Source: Desulfobacteraceae bacterium Eth-SRB1 (GTDB taxonomy: Bacteria; Desulfobacterota; Desulfobacteria; Desulfobacterales; ETH-SRB1). Taken from it: a DNA stretch of 64,000 nucleotides. A program made the position numbers and the translations under genes. The notes beneath the pieces were generated by a model. The model made no database searches and was not told the origin of the DNA. It worked only from the letters and a program-made list of their open reading frames with translations. Shown here piece after piece: positions 60,990 to 64,000 of the stretch (positions within the stretch are counted from its first letter, which is position 1; the number at the start of each line of letters is the position of its first letter). Where the stretch lies: positions 470,768-534,767 of the forward strand of contig RPGP01000029.1 in the NCBI GenBank assembly GCA_004193555.1, in the 5' to 3' direction.

Positions 60990-62009
60990 ATGTTGCCGGA
61001 ATTGAAAAAAGCGATTATGAAGTTCGTGCCTGATTATTTTTCCTGGGATAAAAAGCGCCAGGAACAATACCGCGTTGACACACCGGAAGAGGATGCCTTT
61101 AAGATCATGCAGTACCTCTTGAGAGAGCTGTTTGATATTTCTGTTTACAACGATGATGAGGTAGAGGACGCATGGCGGGCAATGAACGAGGTGCAATGTT
61201 CAAAAATTAACGACACATTGCTCCCCATAAAAGGGATTGGTGAAGATTTCTTTTACTTGAATGAAGCCTTCCCCAGTCAAAAAAACCTACTCAGTTTTGA
61301 GACGCTTTATGATTACGATTTTGATGATTATAAGTTCCAGGAAGACTCCCGCAAGAAAGAGCAAAAAGATTATGAAAAAAAACCATATAGAGGTTCGCTG
61401 TATTTAACTTGGGCACGTTTGATGATAGACGACTCTTTCAGCTATGGCTTGCTAAGCATGGTTGCCGGCTACCTCTACTGTCAGCTTGATGAATATGGGA
61501 ATGATTATATGGAAAAGTTGATTCCGCACGAATTCATACATGGAAAAAACCATGGAAAAGCTCAGGGTGATGGCTATCTGTTTGATCTTAAAATTGAGGC
61601 CAAAGGCCTGGAATCGCAGCTGGACGAACTGAAACATCGTTTCTGGAAACACCTAAGCGAGATGTATGAAAGGCTTATGGATGAATTTGACAAAAAGTCG
61701 AAGCAGCGCGTGTTTATTTTGAATCAGAGTCAGGTGGGTAATCCAAATCATCACTTTCTGTTTACCGACAAGGAGATTTTGAAACGCATTCATTTCAAAA
61801 CTTTCATGCGTTGTTGCTGTGCCGCTGAACAGACGGATCACTCTTTGCTTTCTCGAAAACTGGAAGAAGAAAAACAGTTGTTAACAAAATATCTGGATAA
61901 CCAATATAAAGACATTATGGAGAATTTTGATCCCAAAATCGTAAGGTTTCGAAAAAAATACAAAGTGATCTTCCACAGAGATTCCGGTTTTCACGAGCTA
62001 CTGGATTAA
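60990..62009 (+). CDS. Uncharacterised 339-aa protein between transposase remnants
   Basis: I do not recognise the family. The protein is soluble, acidic and Tyr/Asp/Phe-rich, with no signal peptide. Notable stretches are KIMQYLLRELFDISVYNDDE, TWARLMIDDSFSYGLLSMVA, ALPHEFIHGK-like IPHEFIHGKNHGKAQGDGYL, and a coiled-coil-prone tail KLEEEKQLLTKYLDNQYKDI. The HEFIHGKNHGKAQGD segment could hold a metal site, but this is speculative. GAGGAAG lies 5-10 bases upstream of the ATG. It stands alone between two fragments of a REP-associated transposase, as if inserted as cargo. Confidence 0.72.
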   Translation: MLPELKKAIMKFVPDYFSWDKKRQEQYRVDTPEEDAFKIMQYLLRELFDISVYNDDEVEDAWRAMNEVQCSKINDTLLPIKGIGEDFFYLNEAFPSQKNLLSFETLYDYDFDDYKFQEDSRKKEQKDYEKKPYRGSLYLTWARLMIDDSFSYGLLSMVAGYLYCQLDEYGNDYMEKLIPHEFIHGKNHGKAQGDGYLFDLKIEAKGLESQLDELKHRFWKHLSEMYERLMDEFDKKSKQRVFILNQSQVGNPNHHFLFTDKEILKRIHFKTFMRCCCAAEQTDHSLLSRKLEEEKQLLTKYLDNQYKDIMENFDPKIVRFRKKYKVIFHRDSGFHELLD

Positions 62010-62239
62010 AATTTTCTTTTCTATGTGGTAAAAGACAAGGGGGTCGCCTATTAAAGGGCGGGTCAAGAGAAAAAACACCTCTGCCTGCAAAAAAAATACA
62101 TTTTTTCGCTTGAGCCTTGATGGATTCGAAAGAGCTTTTTTGAATCCATCAACCGATACGTTCAGAACAGCACCGTGTAGCCTTATGGCCTGTTCCACAC
62201 CCGTTATTTCCTTTCGATCATTTCAGGCGGTCACCAATA

Positions 62240-62443
62240 ATATCAAAAGTTCAAAGAGATAACCGCGACCTATTGGTGTTTTTTGTTTGGAAGACAGGTA
62301 TATTGACAAACGAAAAAATCGGTGGTTTATTTGGAATGACGTAGTCCTCGATCAGCCATATCATAAGGTCGTTAAGGTTGAGAATGGAGGAAACGCATAA
62401 CTTAAAAAAAAATTCAACCAAATTTATTCACTATTCAAGGTAA
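62240..62443 (+). pseudogene. REP-associated transposase fragment (C-terminal HTH)
   Basis: ISKVQRDNRDLLVFFVWKTG then ILTNEKIGGLFGMT-stop-SSISHIIRSLRLRMEE matches the C-terminal helix-turn-helix of the transposase at 57413-58379 (DLLVYLLWNKGLMTNEQLGR). There is an in-frame TAG where a Tyr codon is expected. With the piece at 60548 it may be the two ends of a single former gene. The rest of 62010-62484 holds no gene; a hairpin GGATTCGAAAGAG...TTGAATCC occurs near 62115-62145. Confidence 0.75.
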
Positions 62444-62484
62444 CAACAATAGCCGCTATAAAACAAGGTAAAGGGGGGTACACA

Positions 62485-63246
62485 ATGGATCAACCAATTA
62501 AAATCATGCCGTGCCTAGATATGCAGAACGGACGCGTCGTCAAGGGCATCCACTTCGTGAACATTCGAGACGCTGGTGATCCGGTCGAATGCGCACGAGC
62601 GTATTGTGACTCTGGCGCAGACGAACTGGCGCTTCTGGATATCACAGCCACGGTGGAAGGTAGAGCCACCTTGCTCGACGTAGTCAAACGCGTTGCCGAG
62701 GTCACGACAGTGCCATTTACCGTTGGCGGCGGGATTTCTGATACGAAATCGGCCGAGCGGGTGCTAAACGCGGGCGCAAACAAGGTATCGACCAGCAGCG
62801 CCGCCTTTCGGAAGCCTGAACTGGTGGCAGAAATGGTCAAAGCGCTGGGTGCCGAGAAGGTGACGGTGGCCATCGACGTGGATCGGAACGAGGGAATGCC
62901 CTCAGGCTATGAAGTCTATATTGATGGGGGACGGACAGCTACTGGTGCAGACGCGATCGAATGGGCAAAGCGTGTTGACGGATACGGTGTTCCGGTTATT
63001 CTGCCTACCAGCAAAGCGGGCGACGGCGTGCAGACCGGTTATGATTTGCCGGTGATCAGGGCGATTAAGGAAGCGGTCTCGGCCGACGTGGTGGCCTCCG
63101 GTGGCGCAGGGGAATTGGAGCATTTCTATCAGGCAGTCCAAGCGGGTGCTACAGTCTTGCTTGCCGCTTCGGTGTTCCATTTTGGGATCATTGGGATTGG
63201 CGACTTGAAGGACTACCTCCGGGGCCGAGGCGTTACTATCCGCTGA
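62485..63246 (+). CDS. hisF: Imidazole glycerol phosphate synthase cyclase subunit HisF
   Basis: The 253-aa (beta/alpha)8 protein of histidine synthesis releases IGP and AICAR from PRFAR. Catalytic Asp residues are present in IMPCLDMQNGRVVKGI and TVAIDVDRN. The family motifs VGGGISD, SAERVLNAGANKVSTSSAAF, and SGGAGELEHFYQA, LAASVFHFG are intact. The loop normally LLTSMDRDGTKDGYD reads LPTSKAGDGVQTGYD, a variant. Codon use is strongly GC-rich compared with neighbours, and no hisH or other his gene is adjacent, so this is probably acquired. AAAGGGGGG precedes the start. Confidence 0.93.
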   Translation: MDQPIKIMPCLDMQNGRVVKGIHFVNIRDAGDPVECARAYCDSGADELALLDITATVEGRATLLDVVKRVAEVTTVPFTVGGGISDTKSAERVLNAGANKVSTSSAAFRKPELVAEMVKALGAEKVTVAIDVDRNEGMPSGYEVYIDGGRTATGADAIEWAKRVDGYGVPVILPTSKAGDGVQTGYDLPVIRAIKEAVSADVVASGGAGELEHFYQAVQAGATVLLAASVFHFGIIGIGDLKDYLRGRGVTIR

Positions 63247-63284
63247 ATCATTTCCATATCCTTTGAAAGACAAAGAATTTGTCT

Positions 63285-64000
63285 TTAGCCGCTAATATGC
63301 GCAGACTTCTCACCGGAAATCTCCCTTTCTTCATCCTTGTAGATCAGAAGGAAGAAAAGACTTGAAAAAGCAGTGTAAATCCCGATAATCGCCAGGGATT
63401 TGGCAAATCCGAAAATCGAAGCCAGAACCCCTAATATAATCGGAGCCAGGACATTGCCGATTCTTTCTAATTGCCTATAAATGCCAATCCCGGAACCGAG
63501 GCCGACATCTTGAACCACACCTAATTGGGATGCCAATTTGGCTTGGTTCGGTACGGAAAGTGAATGCACAGTGCCTAAAGACAGAATGCCGACAGCAATC
63601 ATGAACGTATTATTAACAAAGAAAAAAGGAATCAGAATTATTCCTGAAAAGACTCCGCCGATAACAATAATTTGTTTAATGTTTCCATGCCGGTCAGACC
63701 ACTTGGACATGGTTTGACTCAGAAGTATCATCACCAGACTGTACCCCATAATGTACCGTCCGGTATTTGACTGACTGTTGCCGAGTTCTTTTAAGAATAG
63801 CGGGGCTAAGTAGTAAATAAAACCGATAAGACAAATTTTATTGGGAATACCCTGAAAGAGTGAAAGAGCGATAAAATTACGATCGGAAACCAAACGAGAT
63901 ATATCTTTAAAGGAGGGCAATGCAGAGATCATTTTTTTCAGCCACTCTCCGGGAGGTGGTTTGTATTTCACGGATTTGGTTATTTCAGGGCCCGGTGAAA
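63285..64000 (-). CDS. Major facilitator superfamily transporter (partial, N-terminus beyond window)
   Basis: The open frame continues to the right edge without a stop. At least 238 residues are present, corresponding to the C-terminal half: six hydrophobic segments preceded by a cytoplasmic loop (GEWLKKMISALPSFKDISRL). Typical MFS text is YIMGYSLVMILLSQTMSKWS and DRHGNIKQIIVIGG between the first and second of these helices (the A-like motif with the DRHG turn). A GTG at 63971 is an internal codon rather than the start, because in-frame sequence SPGPEITKS precedes it. Substrate unknown. Confidence 0.85.
   Translation of the reverse strand, partial: SPGPEITKSVKYKPPPGEWLKKMISALPSFKDISRLVSDRNFIALSLFQGIPNKICLIGFIYYLAPLFLKELGNSQSNTGRYIMGYSLVMILLSQTMSKWSDRHGNIKQIIVIGGVFSGIILIPFFFVNNTFMIAVGILSLGTVHSLSVPNQAKLASQLGVVQDVGLGSGIGIYRQLERIGNVLAPIILGVLASIFGFAKSLAIIGIYTAFSSLFFLLIYKDEEREISGEKSAHISG

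Noticed and set aside
60868..61033. Open frame LLIDIAQLDAKGQRKLAWDNK... ahead of the 339-aa gene
   Set aside because: No start codon with a ribosome-binding site, overlaps the better-supported gene by 44 nt, and no recognised family.

Overview
The window is a low-GC (about 40-43 % by eye) bacterial chromosome segment. It most resembles a sulfate-reducing or syntrophic member of the Desulfobacterota (Desulfobacteraceae-like). The grounds are the NifX/Mrp/ferredoxin-MinD ('orange protein'-like) cluster, multi-[4Fe-4S] proteins, a molybdopterin oxidoreductase with an FNT channel, several Fe-S or old-yellow-enzyme reductases, and intergenic spaces full of short palindromic dispersed repeats. This is inference; no rRNA or tRNA gene was recognised.

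Layout. 1-5.9 kb (minus strand): Trk K+ uptake (trkH partial, trkA), then biotin uptake and ligation (bioY, bioM, bioN, birA). 5.9-22.1 kb: mostly housekeeping genes (Hsp20, a HIT-like unknown plus a membrane partner, Mpl, TrmO, an ABC-F protein, ACT-malic enzyme, enolase, CTP synthase, an aldolase/SDR fusion) separated by repeats. 22.2-27.8 kb (minus): a redox operon of FNT channel, 46-aa membrane protein, molybdopterin oxidoreductase and 4Fe-4S ferredoxin subunit. Directly upstream is an ECF-type sigma factor fused to an NrtA/SsuA-like solute-binding domain, the most unusual gene here. 27.8-29.2 kb: toxin-antitoxin debris and an intact BrnT/BrnA pair. 29.4-34.1 kb (plus): an exported NifX-domain protein, then an ABC exporter, a LolA-like protein and an outer-membrane barrel. 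34.1-45.1 kb (minus): a long co-directional cluster headed by a DUF134 regulator with three NifX-like proteins, Mrp, a radical SAM protein, two ferredoxin-containing MinD ATPases, a zinc ribbon, a J-domain protein, a methyltransferase, an OYE-type reductase, a DUF89 and a CGGC protein.

45.2-62.5 kb is accessory. It holds an enoyl-CoA hydratase behind a structured repeat, hemolysin III, a truncated unknown, a large SF1 helicase-nuclease whose 5' end is inverted-duplicated around a dead C5-cytosine methyltransferase fragment, an IS110-family element, a recombinase-in-trio (RIT) element, three broken REP-associated transposases, a second OYE reductase, a DUF433/DUF5615 toxin-antitoxin pair and an unknown 339-aa gene lying between two transposase remnants. 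The window ends with an isolated, GC-rich hisF and a partial MFS transporter.

Two non-coding signals stand out. A pair of roughly 300-nt structured elements (5871-6164 and 45171-45482) share identical ends but have different palindromic repeats in their middles. The IS110 transposase has a 10-bp hairpin positioned to hide its ribosome-binding site in read-through transcripts but not in self-initiated ones. All functional calls rest on reading the sequence and family knowledge; no database search was run.
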